DNA of 64,000 nt from Madurella fahalii (taxonomy: Eukaryota > Ascomycota > Sordariomycetes > Sordariales): contig CM056876.1 in NCBI GenBank assembly GCA_029876055.1, forward strand, positions 4,030,001 to 4,094,000, given 5' to 3'. How positions within the stretch are numbered: the first letter of the stretch is position 1; each line of letters begins with the position of its first letter. A model generated the notes under the pieces. It was given only the letters and a program-made list of their open reading frames with translations. It searched no databases and was not told the origin of the DNA. Positions 43,601 to 55,928 of the stretch are shown in pieces. The position numbers and the translations under genes are program-made.

Positions 43601-44998
43601 GCTGTAAGATGTGAACGTGATGTAGGGCAGTGAAGTGTGACAAGAATCTTTGACCGTGATTTTATCGCACGCCTTCGATACCGCTATAGCCTGAGCTAAA
43701 TATATGGACCCAGCATGTATATTCCATAAAGAACTAAGTATTTAGATGGCTACATCAAGATGGCATCGACTTCTCGGCTCCAGAGACGATGACGACAAAA
43801 AACCCAAGCAGAACTGGCACTAGTGTTAAGTTGGCGGACCAAGGTGATGCACGGCGGAAACAGAGTGATGGTGCAGATGGCAAGGAGCATACCTATCCTA
43901 CTCTCAGATGCTCAGAACGTGGCAATGCGATGACCATGATATTGGGGGCCGGGCCGCCGATTTTGTGCTGCCAACTACTTCTGTAATTAATGTCTTGAGC
44001 GTCGATCAATATCCTCGGCTAAGGTATAGCAGTCTGACATGACTGGGACGCCGAACCTCAAGGGCATTGATTTGTCGCTACCTATACCTATCAGGGGAAC
44101 GGGGGTATCCGCCTTGATACCTACCTGTAGACCGTACGCCCAATGTTGGCAATTCTGAAATGTTAGTGACATCATGACACCCACCGGGGCGCCACTTTTA
44201 CCTCCTGAAGCCTTCATGATGCCCAGCTGGGAGTCATTATGTAGCTATGAAGATGTTATTGCCGGCACTCGGCGATACGATCAGTGTATGGCAACATCAT
44301 AATCAAGACCGCCCCCTTCCGGGAAGTCGACTAGGTATGCTCTGGCGTATGGGATGCTCGTAATGGAGGTAAAGCCGGAATCGAGCTAAAAGCAACAAAC
44401 GGAATGCATCGGAAATCTGGAAATGCACAATTATTAAGTGGCAAGGGAACTAAGACCTGGGGAAGAGCATTCGTGACGTGCGGTTCGAATACGCCAAAAG
44501 AGAGGTATACGCACACACAAGATAGCAGATTAAGGATTAAGGCAGTACCTAGAGACGATACCGGCCGGTAGCCACGATTGTGAGAGCAGGGAACGAGGGA
44601 GCGAGCGAAAGAAAGGAGGGAGAATGTCAAGAGTACAAGAAGTAATGGCGGAGAGGGGGCATTATTTACAGTACCCTAAGTTTTAGTGTGGCGGGCGGGC
44701 TCTAGACTTGGGGAGAACGCGTCCGCGAATACACTGGGAAAGATTTAAGCACGGAATTATTGCGAGGCTTTATAATTAGCGTATTGATAGGATTTCTCCT
44801 TCGCTTCCTGTATTGGATCGTATCTTTCTGAAGCCTGTAATTCGCTGCGCGTCATCTTCAGGTTCCAAACCTAAATCCTGCATTGACTACTGCCTAATTA
44901 TTATTTGCATGATAAACCAACTAATAACTTAAAACCGGCATCTAACTTTCTACTGCAATAAATAGGCAAGATGACATAACTTCACAGATATATTACCC
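43601..44998. other. Intergenic, nothing supported
   Basis: Short frames only. An AT-rich stretch before 45000 likely holds the LtrA gene 3' end. Confidence 0.4.
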
Positions 44999-47537
44999 TT
45001 AGTGACCATCAACAGGATTCCGCGGATTATCCACCGGGATGTAGCTGCTATGGCCGTACGTTCTGGATGTTGACGAACCTCCGGCTAGCGGGGACAGCTG
45101 CAGGTGCGTGTAGGTCCCGGTGACAGGAGCAGTCGAGGTTATGCCGTAGCGTGACGGCATGACAGCAGCCCCAAGCGGGTTATACCGCCGGCGGTATGAC
45201 GAGGGCGACGAGACTAGAGGGTCTGCTGAGACGCTGGCAGTTTCCTTGCCGCTTTCCCCGTGAGCATGGTCGCCCTCGCCATCATGTCCTTGTCCGTGCC
45301 TGTGATCTTCTCCAGACAGAGGATCGCCAGACTTCCTATTATACGTATTCGCTAGCCATGCGCCCAGCCGGTCGAAAAGGATGAGGATGTACAATAGGCC
45401 AACCGTCAAGGGCAGAATGGTGGGTGTCTCGATTATGGCGTACATGAGATCCTTGCTAGCGGATATAGCGAGGAACACGGCGGCAACAAGGATGACGACA
45501 CCGCGGTTGATGTATGACATCAGATAAAAGGAGTCGGCCTTGTTGATTCGGATAAGGACCATGGCGATGAGGGAGCAAGCCACAAAGAGCAAGAAAGCCG
45601 CCCAGAAGTATCGGTAGACAAGCTTCCACGACTCGAACATGACGAGCAGCGCGTCCTCGTCGAGGGGCAGGCTCAGCCCAAGCGAGCTGTACGTGGCTGT
45701 CTCTACGCGTAGGTAAAGCGTGAATAGGTTCTCGGGAAAGTCGAGAACTCCAGTACCCGTCACAGTTGGCCCGCAGATTCCGGTGGTATTGCCGACGAGC
45801 TCCAGGTCGTGTTGTATCTCATCGAGGTAGACAAGACTTGCCAATTTCTTGTCGAGTTCGAGAGAGTTGATGATGTCGGCCAGCTTGGCAGTCAACTCTC
45901 CGCCGTCTAGGTGATCTGCGAAACAATACTGCGCAAAGGAACTTCCTAGTTTCCGGGCGCCATTCGACACATACAGGGCCAAGGCAATTTGCTGGGAGCC
46001 CTCGACCAGGCCAACAATAGCAAGGTGGAGGGGGAAGTGCAGCGCGGACCAGATCTGCTGCTTGATGGTCCCAAAGTGGCCATGGGGGTGGTTGTCGAAA
46101 TATAGCATCCATACGCCGATCTACATTGTTGGAATTGGGTGTCAGCAATCAAGTAAACCTTGTGAGTTGGAGACGAAGGAACTGAAGCTACTGCAACCTA
46201 CCAAGATTAAAACAATGCAGAGGACTAAGCCAGAGTCTCCGGGATCAAGGCCCTCTTTTCCCATCATTCGCGAGATGGTCTTGGTCACGCCAATCTTGAC
46301 AGAAGGAATCTCGTTAGAATGCAGTCAATCTCGAAAAGAACAAAAAGAAAAAAAAAATTTAAGCGCATGTTAACTTACAGCTCCCTCGCCGATGACGATT
46401 AGGGTCAACAGCCCCATGCGCTCGACCAGATGCGTCTTTTTGAAGCTCAACATCCTCCAAAAACTAGAGATGGTAATAACGGCGATGGTCTCGAGCAACA
46501 TGACGATCCACCAAATGCTGTAGATACCGTTGCTCTCGTCGACCGGTTTGTCCCTACTGAACGCCGGTATCATGGCGCCGTAGGCAGCGGCAGCCACGAC
46601 ATAGGTGAGGGTGTTCAAGAACAAGGGCAAGTAAATGTCGGTGCGGCGCGCAAGGGCGACAAAAACGCCCACGACGGCGTACTGGATGATGAAGAGCACG
46701 CGGCTGAGCACGAGCGTGTAGCAGAGAACCCGGAAATTGGTGTTGTTTCCCTTGGTAGTTCCTGGGGAAAACGCCGAGCCGGCGAGGGCGAAGCCCACAA
46801 ATGCAATCATGATGACCGTTTTGCACCCTCGGCTGTATATGCTGTCGTTCTCGAAGCGGACATCGTATAGCACTGTGTGAAACCATGTGACCCAGATAAT
46901 GGCGAAGAAACCAATGTACGCGAAGAGGGAGGAATGATCGACGATGGCGTGGTAGGTGGTGAAGGTGGCTAGATTTGCGACGCTGTCGGGCCCCTCAATG
47001 TCAGCCCATCCAGTGGCAACCACAGGTATTTCTTCCAGCGACTCACAAGAATAAGTCAAAGAACAGCTCGAGCGTGCTGGCTTCATGCCTCGGCGCAAAA
47101 ACAAGATGTTCTTTATCAACTCCTTGGAGCGGGTTCTGAATCCACGGCACGATGCTGTGGATGCGTCTCTTCGTACGTTCCTCATTGCTATAGGTTTGCG
47201 GGTTAGGATTTGTAACTAAATAGTAGCGGTGTGCTTCGGCGGGTGACCATACATGTGCTTGCGGGAGGTAGAAGCCATCACTAGTAGGGTGTGCGAGGAA
47301 GAGCTGAGGTGGGAAGAAACAGGATCGGCGTGGGAACACGGGGCTTGGCAAAATCTTCTTTTTTAAATATTTCTGGCACTCCTGTCGGGAACCCAGGCCT
47401 GTCTGGCGCAAAGGCGAGTCAAGGATGTTTTCACTAGTGCCCAAAGCGAATGTAAACACTCGCTGGGCCAGCCACACAGAATTTCTGTGGGTCAGCAGAT
47501 CCGGGGAATGAGCTTCAGCCGTTCGGAGGACCCGCAA
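44999..47537 (-). CDS. LtrA-family (low temperature requirement A) membrane protein, four exons
   Basis: Exons 47537-47047, 46982-46379, 46294-46202 and 46120-44999 join in frame to 769 residues. Introns are 64, 84 and 81 nt, with CTGAC and CTAAC-type branch sites. The conserved entry ASTLELFFDLFFVANLATFT is formed across intron 1. Repeated membrane segments follow (FAYIGFFAIIWVTWF, TVIMIAFVGFALAGSAF, MGLLTLIVIGEGAIGVTKTI, FWAAFLLFVACSLIAMVLI), with conserved GEGA. A His/Asp-rich stretch (GEDHRHGQGHDGEG) lies in the C-terminal tail near residue 670. PF06772 proteins are multi-pass membrane proteins of unclear biochemical role. The start at 47537 is the longest option; family proteins often begin closer to NPNPQTYSNEERTKRR, so the first 110 residues are doubtful. 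Confidence 0.85.
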
Positions 47538-49196
47538 TAGGGAGGCAAAGGTAGGCCGGGCGGGAGGCTACGTCAAAACAATTGGACCATGTTAGCCTTT
47601 CAGTTACCTGTACGAGCTTGAGGCACTATGTAGCATCACCTATTGGTTGGTAGTTTGTCAGGAAAAGGCAGGGTCGCCTACCACTGGGCCCAGACCGGTC
47701 ACGGCAATTAAGGTGGTACTACCAGTAAAAGAAGAGTACAAGCAACAAACGAACAGTGTACTCAAGTGTGGGCCCGACACTCCACATAGCGCATTGTGAT
47801 CAGCCATGCGCGGCGGGAGGTGGAGATGAGGCATGAGGTTGTGTCCAATAGTTGCTTTGAAGGGTTCAGTGGACTCCAAAATAACCCTCGCTTGTCACTC
47901 TTGTGTTTTTGATTTAGCAATCCAGTTTTACAACCCTCATCCTAGTCCCTAATACCGCTTGTATCTGGTTGACGAGATAGTTCCCTACGTTTCGGGGAAG
48001 CGCACTCCCACAGGGCCATTATCTACGTAAGGAGGGGGGAATAACGAAATCATTTGGTATTTGTGCGTGTAGCGATGTACTAGGTCAAGGGGCTAAAGCG
48101 AGTTAATTCCAAGTGGTATGTACTGTACCATCTGGTCCTTTGGGGTCACTACTACCTACCTTACCTAGTGTCCTAAACGGTGGTGGGAGAGCGTCGCACT
48201 GCCAATCTAGCTTTCCATTGGCAGAGGAGGCGAGGAAATGGCCCAATCATGAACTATTCCCATCTCAACAGAGCGGCCAGCGTTGCCCCCAAAACTTCTT
48301 TCACTGATGCGACGTACCTTTAGGTATCATTACTATCCTTAGAAGTTGATGCTCGGCTACTTCCTGTCGATGAGCGATTGATACTGGCGACGCCAAGCCG
48401 CTAGTAGAACCCATAGACACTGCCTCTTGGGCTGGCGGCTGTGCGTTATGTACGCTAGGACGTGGAAGAAAGTATGGATGCTTCCAATGTCAGTTTCTGT
48501 CATTGGATGGTACAAGATATAAACTACAGTGGAGGAACCGCAGCACTTCCGCTGATTACTGCTCACTGACCCAATCTTGGAACGGAATGTTGCCAAGTCG
48601 ACCGGTCCATGGAAGTCAGCAAGGAAATATAGGCTGCTAAGCTAGCTCAAACATCCCCCGCAAACACACAACTAACCAACTCTGGAAGCAGCATGGTTTT
48701 CATCGCTCACTAGTTGTTTGACACAATTCATTATCTATGACATGGGCTGAATTGTCAGAGTTTGGATAAAAGTAATTAAGTTGGTTCCATAGCCTTCGAT
48801 AACTTTAGGTCTTCCACATCGTAGAGGGCTAGAACATGTGATACTTAAATAAATCCAGAACAGTCCTACATCGAGTAGCAACATAGGGTAACTCCGCTGG
48901 ACCAACTACAATACCTTAGTACCCATAATGAGAGTCTAAATAGGGTCCATCTAGATATGTAATTATCTTTCACAGTAGCTCTCTAAATCCTTCATAGATA
49001 TCCAATCTTTCAATAGAACTTGCGTCAGCTGAACAACCGGGCGACCAATCCTCACAACAAGGGCTTTCCGCGATATGACTTTGTGACAGCTACGGCCGAG
49101 ATGATATACCTAGGGAACGAATGTTAAGGTTGAACTGGGAGTTACTACGGTGTACGTAGCGGAGTAGCCGGCGATATAGGACCCGAGTATCGCGAC
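47538..49196. other. Intergenic, nothing supported
   Basis: No domain was seen in any short frame. Composition is ordinary. Confidence 0.4.
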
Positions 49197-51236
49197 CTAA
49201 TAGCTATCTAAGTAAAATTGACATCTCTCAATGTCGCTTATGACCTCAATAGGATCCAACTGGCAAGCTTTCAAATACCAATACAAACTCCCTGTGCTCA
49301 GGAAAGCGTCCCAACGTCTCCGGAACGAGAACACAACTGTAAGCAGCATACAGCCAAGCGCCCACAAAACCAGTGTCAACAAAATTAAAATGGGCGGGAC
49401 ACTATTCTTCACCAATACGAGAGCCCTGAAATGAACCGCAGCCGTAAGGTTGGAATGAGCCCAAACTTGGTGCATACTCTCGGGCGGACCGTACATAAGC
49501 TGGATGGCCATATGTTGATACGCACGATCCAAGGCTTGCTGTAATTCTTTAGGCTTAACGTATCTCGTGTATTGTGACACTGATAAAACTCCACTGGGAA
49601 GTTCAACAAGGGGCACGCCGGCGGCTACCAGAAGGGGTATAGTCACAGCACGGTCTGAAGCAATGTAGCTTTTGTTGGTGTCGGTGCGGTAATCAACACC
49701 TGGGGGGAGCCCATCGAAGAGTTCGTGCAAGGGAGTGAATTCCGACCGCTCGTCGAGATCCCCATGTCTATTGTAGAGCCTACTCTCCCTAACGCCGGGG
49801 ATGAGTATAGCAGGAACAGCTATGCCGAGGCGCGGCACATTCCACCCCCATGCTGTGTTGACGTACTTGACATCCTCCCGGCTGAAATCTCGGTATGTCC
49901 CGGAGAATCCGTCAACCGTAGCTGAGCCTAATGCGGAGGATGATACGCACCGCACGCCTATTGCATGCATTGGGCTAGATGATATGTCACAGAAATCTGA
50001 CGTGTACTCCCCGAAGAGTTCGGGAATGGTATCTTGAACGTGGTCGTCTGCGGCTGTGGTCTCCCGGTACTCCCAGAGAGCGAATTCCAGGACATCTTCC
50101 TCTCCAAGACCGCTGTACGAGACCGTGTAGCTCCGATTCCTTCTATTCATAACATTGTGTATCCCGAAACTAAGCCCAACTTCGGCAACCGTGTATATAT
50201 CCGTTTGTTTGTGTTCCACCTGACAATCGTCTCGTAGGACAGAAATTGTTGCTCCTAGACGCTCAGGTACATTATAGAAGTAGTGAGCCGGAAGATACAC
50301 TCCGTCCGAGCTAGGATTCTTGATATAACGTTCGCTGATGTAGCCCGGAGTCGCGGAATTTATCCTATGGTTAAGGATTTGGAAGTCGCCTAGTTTGTAG
50401 ACCGGTTTGCAGCTATACCTGAACGCAAGTCCCCAGGCACGACCAGTAAGAGTCTTTTCTGCCTGCGGTGGGAGAAAGATAGGTTCCTTGGTCCCATTCG
50501 GCAAGTCGCTGTCAACTGTTATATTGAAGTCGACGTCACTTTCTGGGGACGAATAAAAAGCGCTAGCCAGAGGTATCTGAGGCTGTTGGCCCCGGCGCCA
50601 GACCTGGTGGGCAGCATCGAGGATGTGAAATGACCTCCGTAAATCGAAGGTGGAAGCGTTCGTGCCCACCACACTCACTCCCGGAGTGCTGCCGACTTTG
50701 AACGACGCCTCGGTCTCCATAGTAAGACCGCTCAGCACGAAGGCCCAGGACAGAAGTTGCAGGAGAAATAAAATCACCCAGATCCAGGATACAACCGGGC
50801 CGCTTCCTGGCTCCCTCTTCCGCCAAAAAACGTGAAGAGCCATATGCATCCAGCCGCTGACCCTACTCCATGACTTGTCCTTGTGCATCTTCGCTTGCTC
50901 CTTGTTCAGTTTCCAAGGGAATTTGCCTGTCAAGATACCAGCCTCGACGCCGGCGAGCACGTAGGTGGTGACGTTGGTTCCGAGGGCGCCGATTACGAAC
51001 CATGACCACCAGATGAACGTGGCGTCAGGAAGAGATGTGCCGTTGCCGCCATTGCGACCCGCTGATGGATGCAAGAATTGCATATATGTCCAGAGGTAGT
51101 ACACGGCGAGAGCAGGGGGCACGAAGACGCCGCAGAGCCCGCGAAATATGAATAGCTGCCGTCGGGGTCCAGTTTCTACGGCTCCGTTATTTGATCGGAT
51201 CGAATTGTTTAACATGTTTCTACGGATAACAAGCAT
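49197..51236 (-). CDS. Hypothetical multi-pass membrane glycoprotein, 679 residues
   Basis: A single intact exon was found. Hydrophobic segments lie at about 28-49 (LFIFRGLCGVFVPPALAVYY), 72-97 (FIWWSWFVIGALGTNVTTYV) and 145-168 (SWIWVILFLLQLLSWAFV), plus one near the C-terminus at about 623-648 (PILILLTLVLWALGCMLLTV). Between them is a large domain of about 450 residues with several N-glycosylation sequons (NAS, NIT, NGT, NRS, NKS, NLT) and scattered cysteines, so it should face the outside or a lumen. This three-plus-one layout is common among uncharacterised fungal surface proteins. I recognise no family. A decoy ATG lies 18 bases after the first; the longer start is used. Confidence 0.8.
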   Translation of the reverse strand: MLVIRRNMLNNSIRSNNGAVETGPRRQLFIFRGLCGVFVPPALAVYYLWTYMQFLHPSAGRNGGNGTSLPDATFIWWSWFVIGALGTNVTTYVLAGVEAGILTGKFPWKLNKEQAKMHKDKSWSRVSGWMHMALHVFWRKREPGSGPVVSWIWVILFLLQLLSWAFVLSGLTMETEASFKVGSTPGVSVVGTNASTFDLRRSFHILDAAHQVWRRGQQPQIPLASAFYSSPESDVDFNITVDSDLPNGTKEPIFLPPQAEKTLTGRAWGLAFRYSCKPVYKLGDFQILNHRINSATPGYISERYIKNPSSDGVYLPAHYFYNVPERLGATISVLRDDCQVEHKQTDIYTVAEVGLSFGIHNVMNRRNRSYTVSYSGLGEEDVLEFALWEYRETTAADDHVQDTIPELFGEYTSDFCDISSSPMHAIGVRCVSSSALGSATVDGFSGTYRDFSREDVKYVNTAWGWNVPRLGIAVPAILIPGVRESRLYNRHGDLDERSEFTPLHELFDGLPPGVDYRTDTNKSYIASDRAVTIPLLVAAGVPLVELPSGVLSVSQYTRYVKPKELQQALDRAYQHMAIQLMYGPPESMHQVWAHSNLTAAVHFRALVLVKNSVPPILILLTLVLWALGCMLLTVVFSFRRRWDAFLSTGSLYWYLKACQLDPIEVISDIERCQFYLDSY

Positions 51237-53186
51237 CCAATTAGCCTTAAGTGCAATATGTCAGGACAGGGATCATGAGGAGTATAAGCTTACTCCTTCT
51301 TGTGGCCCTCTCCCAAAGTCTCAGTTGAATGATAGTGGCTCGGCTGTGACGACATTTCGATAAGCTTGTCGCAGTCCGGTTGAGGTTCCTTAGTGCCAGG
51401 CAAGCTACTGGGAAGGATTTATATTTATATCCCTTGAGTTGACGCCACGCAGTGGTGCCACACACCCGCTGCCTCTGCTAAACGATTTCGGGGGTTCCTC
51501 AGCCACCCAAACGAACGAGGCGGCGGAAACAAATATACATAACGGCTTAGGCTCACAATCCCACCAGCTGGTATGACGACTGTTCGACAGGACTTTGCAT
51601 ACCCGAGACCAATGGGAACCTGCGTCGTCGCGTCGACCCGCCTTATCTCGGCTGAAACCGCTGTAGCCTGTACGAGGTTGCTCTAGGACTTATTCACCGG
51701 TCTAAACGCCTGCTAACTGGTGGAAAGGAGATTCGTATGCCTAACGGCTTAAGAATGCCTGGTTTCAAATTAAGTGCCCTACTGCATGATGGGGCTGGAC
51801 TCTTAGAATTAATTGAACACGGCCATTGGCTCCAGAGGTGCATACTCCGCTTTCCTTGTCCCACCCCAAACGCAGTTACGCAGACTCAGGATTACGGCAG
51901 TTAATCGTTGCGTGTGGTTATAATTAGTTCCGTTGAGCAATTAGAAGAGCTCTAAAGTCACCCTACCCACATCCGAACATTTTATAAGGCCAACATCGCA
52001 ACTACCTTACATTTCAACAATAAAATATTTTATCCCAGACTAAACAAAACAGAAGAAGCCACTGGTTTACCACTATTGCTCCTCTTTGATGAGTTATAGA
52101 GATTCGCACCGATTATAGTGGCAGGGTTGATCCGAAACCGTTCTTCATTTTAATCGAGAACTACATAAGTCAGGTAGCTTCAGATCACTCGAACGATATA
52201 TATATTAATACTGCCAACAGATCCCCTTACTACGGTTATCAATCCTCGTTATCCACCTTGGCCTTACTAATAGTGAGTTTTCCTCTTCAGTAACCTTTTA
52301 AAAATTATGTATTTCAATATAGTCCTAGTGTATTTGGGCCTAGCCAAAAGGCAGTAGCCATACAATCCTTTTATTATAGTTACCACCCACTGGAACCTGC
52401 AGTAAATGAAAAAGCCGCTACAACTATCAATCAATGAATCAGCCTGAGCTGGGATCAGAGCGGAGATCAAGGGAAGCATCAGGCCTGAACTAGGGCGGGA
52501 AAGGATTACAGGGTGAGGTGACTAGCGGGGCAAAGGATATCGACTAGAGGAAGCAAGTCCAAAGTCGGCCTACTGGTGAAAGAGTGCAGAGACACACGTC
52601 TACGTTGTGATTATACCCCACACACTCTGAAACAAAGGGAGGGCAGCGACAGTCAACATAGACCCATTCCCCGGGTGATTCCTAGTCTAACTTTGTAGCT
52701 TTGTTTTAGCTTTCCGATCGATCGTAACAAAGAGTCCGTCTGAAAGACGGTTTGTAAATCCCATTCCATTACGACTCAAGCCGGTGCCAAGCCGGGATCT
52801 TGATCCGGCTACTTCTGATGGAGGACGTACCTCTATGAGCGTCCTCCACCGTCATAGCGAGATCAGCCAGGTCGACTCCTCCCAGGATAACATACCAATT
52901 TCAGAGCTTGAGAATGACACATTGTCCAATTTCCCTTGGCCCCCACAGCCAGAGTGGGCCAATCCTCGGCGTATCAACGAAGGACGCCAGATAATAGAAG
53001 GAGAGTAATGAAAGCATGAAGGAGAGTACATTCATCTAACATCATTAATGTACTCTGGCCGTATAACTAAGTTTGTGACTGGCACTCGTATCGGATACTG
53101 TTTGATTAGGTTGCAAAACGGTGGGAACCAACCCTCGATCAGGATGCACGATTCGTACACAACAGCTCGAAGCCGTACCATTGCAG
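51237..53186. other. Intergenic with an AT-rich patch
   Basis: Around 51900-52480 the sequence becomes AT-rich and may be an old repeat remnant. A 74-codon plus frame at 52784-53008 (SQDNIPISELENDTLSNFPW) looks protein-like but has no family and no support. Confidence 0.35.
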
Positions 53187-54833
53187 TTACACAATGGTCA
53201 CCGTCAACCTGGAGTAGAGGGTGTCTGCTTCCTCCCTCTCCGTAGTGCAGTACTCATGAACTCCAACCCGCTCGTAGGCACCAGGATATCGACCAGATGG
53301 ACAAACAACCAAACCGCGAATGAGCAGTCGAGAATGACCAACCCCCCTCTCAGCAACCTTGATGAACCTGTATGTCCCGTTACAGTCCAGCCCCGCAAAA
53401 CCCCTGACGTCTAGGCGGGTGATAGTGCCGTCCTCGAATCGTGGACTCTCGTTTGAAACCTTTATCACCTTTACCCGGAAGGGGAATTCCTCCAGAAGAA
53501 CCTCCGATACCGTTGCAGTGGCTATGTCGCAGTCCACCTCGATCCGCCCATCCCGCACGGGGCCAAATGGATTGCTAACTGCTTTAGGTGTACAGCTTGC
53601 ATTCTTGACTGTGAGCGTAATCGTAGCTCCGGCGTCGAATCCGCCGAAGATTTCCGCGCTGTGCAGCGACGCCCAGGACCAGCTAGGGGCCTGATACTCA
53701 TCATGGCGCAGGCCGAATTTCTGAAAAGGCAGCCTGCTCGCTGTCCAAAGAAAGGTCTGTTCAAGATTCTCTTTCCAGAGGCCTGCGAGATAGGTATAGG
53801 AAGAGGACTGGGCTACTCGTGACGCTAGTCCGGACGGTGCCGCGAGTTTGTCAGAGGAGCAGGTTAGCGATCTGCTGGAATACTGGTTCACCAGCAACAT
53901 CCAGCGCCCCGAAACTTCTGAGGACTGTCCCAGCCCTGGTTGGGCATACCACTCCGCATTGTATATCGTGAAGTGGCTCGGCTCCGCTTCCGGCATTGTC
54001 TTTGATGGCAGACCCCTCCGCAACCGCCGAGGAACTAATCACGTATGAGGGGGAAGCGGTGCCGCATTCGCAATAAGTGGCCGTGGAGCACTCCCACGCA
54101 AGCTCATATTCCCCGAAATGCAGCATTTGTCTGGCTACTACCCGCTCCTAGAAGGTCCAGCCTCATGATTGCAGCGTTGTGCCAATACTCTTTGCCTTGC
54201 CCCGCGCCTTGACAAGTGACCGGTAATCATCGGGAAAGGGTTGCAGGGAGTGAGCGGGCGTCTCGGATAGGTGAAAGCCGATATCCCGAACAGCGGCCAG
54301 ATTCTCGCCTGGGATGCGGACGCCACGGAGCCGTTTCCTCTTCTCTGGACGCGACAAACCGCAGGTGCTATCCGGCCCAGCGTCCGCGGCGATGGTGACA
54401 ATCGCACCTTCGTACACGTGCTGCATTTTACCGGACTGTTCCTCCCAGTCAGACTTGGAGTCTTGGAGGATGCCGAAAGAGTCAATCCACAGGTAGCGGA
54501 ACCCAAGCTGGCGCGTGACGTACGCGGCGTGCTGAAATGTTAGCGGCATGCTGGAGAGGGGCATCCCCGTTGCCGGTCCGCGATTGTGTGTGTGGTCGTA
54601 GTCAGCGGTTGTTGTTCACCCCAGCAGTGACTGAGGGCGACGTACTCCCCGGTCGAACCAGGAGAGGGGATAATGAGTCGTGGAGGGGAGCGGTCATCAC
54701 CGACATCGACCAGCCTCTTGGGGAGCGGACTGCCATTCGGTGTTGTCCTACACTTTGTATGTGAGGTCAAGCACTCGTGAAGCCATTTAGATGCTTGTAA
54801 TATGCATTCCGGTGAGAGCGCGTCTGCGGACAC
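53187..54833 (-). pseudogene. HET-domain (heterokaryon incompatibility) protein, broken
   Basis: The minus strand reads WLHECLTSHTKC and GEYVALSHCWGEQQPLTTTT (HET N-motif), then after a one-base shift LTFQHAAYVTRQLGFRYLWI and DSFGILQDSKSDWEEQ. The third HET block is GWTF-stop-ERVVARQMLHFG, where TAG at 54148-54150 replaces the usual Gln codon. After another shift near 54020 come WKENLEQTFLWTA and the C-terminal YQAPSWSWASLHS typical of HET proteins. Function in the family is non-self recognition leading to cell death between incompatible hyphae. HET paralogs are numerous and often decay. At least two frameshifts plus one nonsense codon make this copy non-functional unless the assembly is wrong. 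Confidence 0.82.
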
Positions 54834-55928
54834 CTTCCCCTGCCCACATTCATCCGGCGATCCCAGAGCAGTGTTTCTGGCTGACTGTTAGCTCCCCGTA
54901 ACGTCCAATTCAAAATAGAACACCCCTCAATGTAAATCCCAAGTAATCACCTACGGTTCAGGGATTATGTGAATGGTCGGTACTCCTCTGCCTTCAGTCC
55001 AGAATTTGTCATGCCCACCTGTGCTCCACCGGAGATCGATTGGGTAGTCGGGGTCTCCGATCTGGGAAAACACCTCCTCCGGGACCTGTAGTTGAAGCGA
55101 CAGTAGAATTATGTTGCATCCACAGCAGCCGGGGGGGTAGCAAACTTAGCCGCGGGGCCAGCCTGGTGTGCGGCGGCTTCAACAGGCTTCCGCACACGGG
55201 ACATGGAGGATCCTCGATATTCCTGAGCGATCGAGTAATCAAGGCGAAGGTGATTGACAAAACAGCAGTAACCGAGTCCAGCATATTGTTGGATCTGAAG
55301 CGGTTTTGCTGAGGAAGATATAGGTAGTTTGGGATCTGAATCCTAGGTACCTTAAGTTTTGTGTATGGCTTGTTCGAGGAACGGGTTTCAGTCAACGTCC
55401 CCCAACATCATGCTAAATCGGGTTGGGACCTAAATAACAGGGCAGCAAGTAATTTCCATCCACAGCCTCAAGTCTAAGCGGCGCAGCCTGCATTGTAGCT
55501 CTACTTTTTTATGTTTGTGTACAGTGCCTACGGTACCCTGCCAATCTATATGATGTTGGCGTCGAGGTGCTGCTTGGGAATCATATCTGGGTAGACAGAA
55601 TAACATTCACCAAACATCGAGAGGACCTGCTTATAAGATGCAGGAGAAACACACAGTAGAGACCAAAGGTCTTCTTTAAATAGAATAACCAAGACATAAT
55701 TACGGCTAGAGACTCTATCTATCTTCTAATACCGGCTTGATGGATGCTAATTACACCTCCCAAACAATGAAACTCCATCAAATGCAACCATTGAATGCAA
55801 AGACCATGCAATGAAAGTTCGAAGAAAAACACCAACTTGAACACGCCTCATCGCCCAGCCCATAAGCAAATCAATCCCTAAACAACCCGACCTCTCCCTT
55901 GGAACGTGCAGTGCCCAACCAGCCCCAT
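54834..55928. other. Intergenic
   Basis: A 128-codon minus frame at 55009-55395 has no recognisable domain. An AT-rich stretch at 55500-55740 probably contains the 3' end of the cupredoxin transcript. Confidence 0.4.

Noticed and set aside
46430..46870. 146-codon plus-strand frame
   Set aside because: Antisense shadow of LtrA exon 2.
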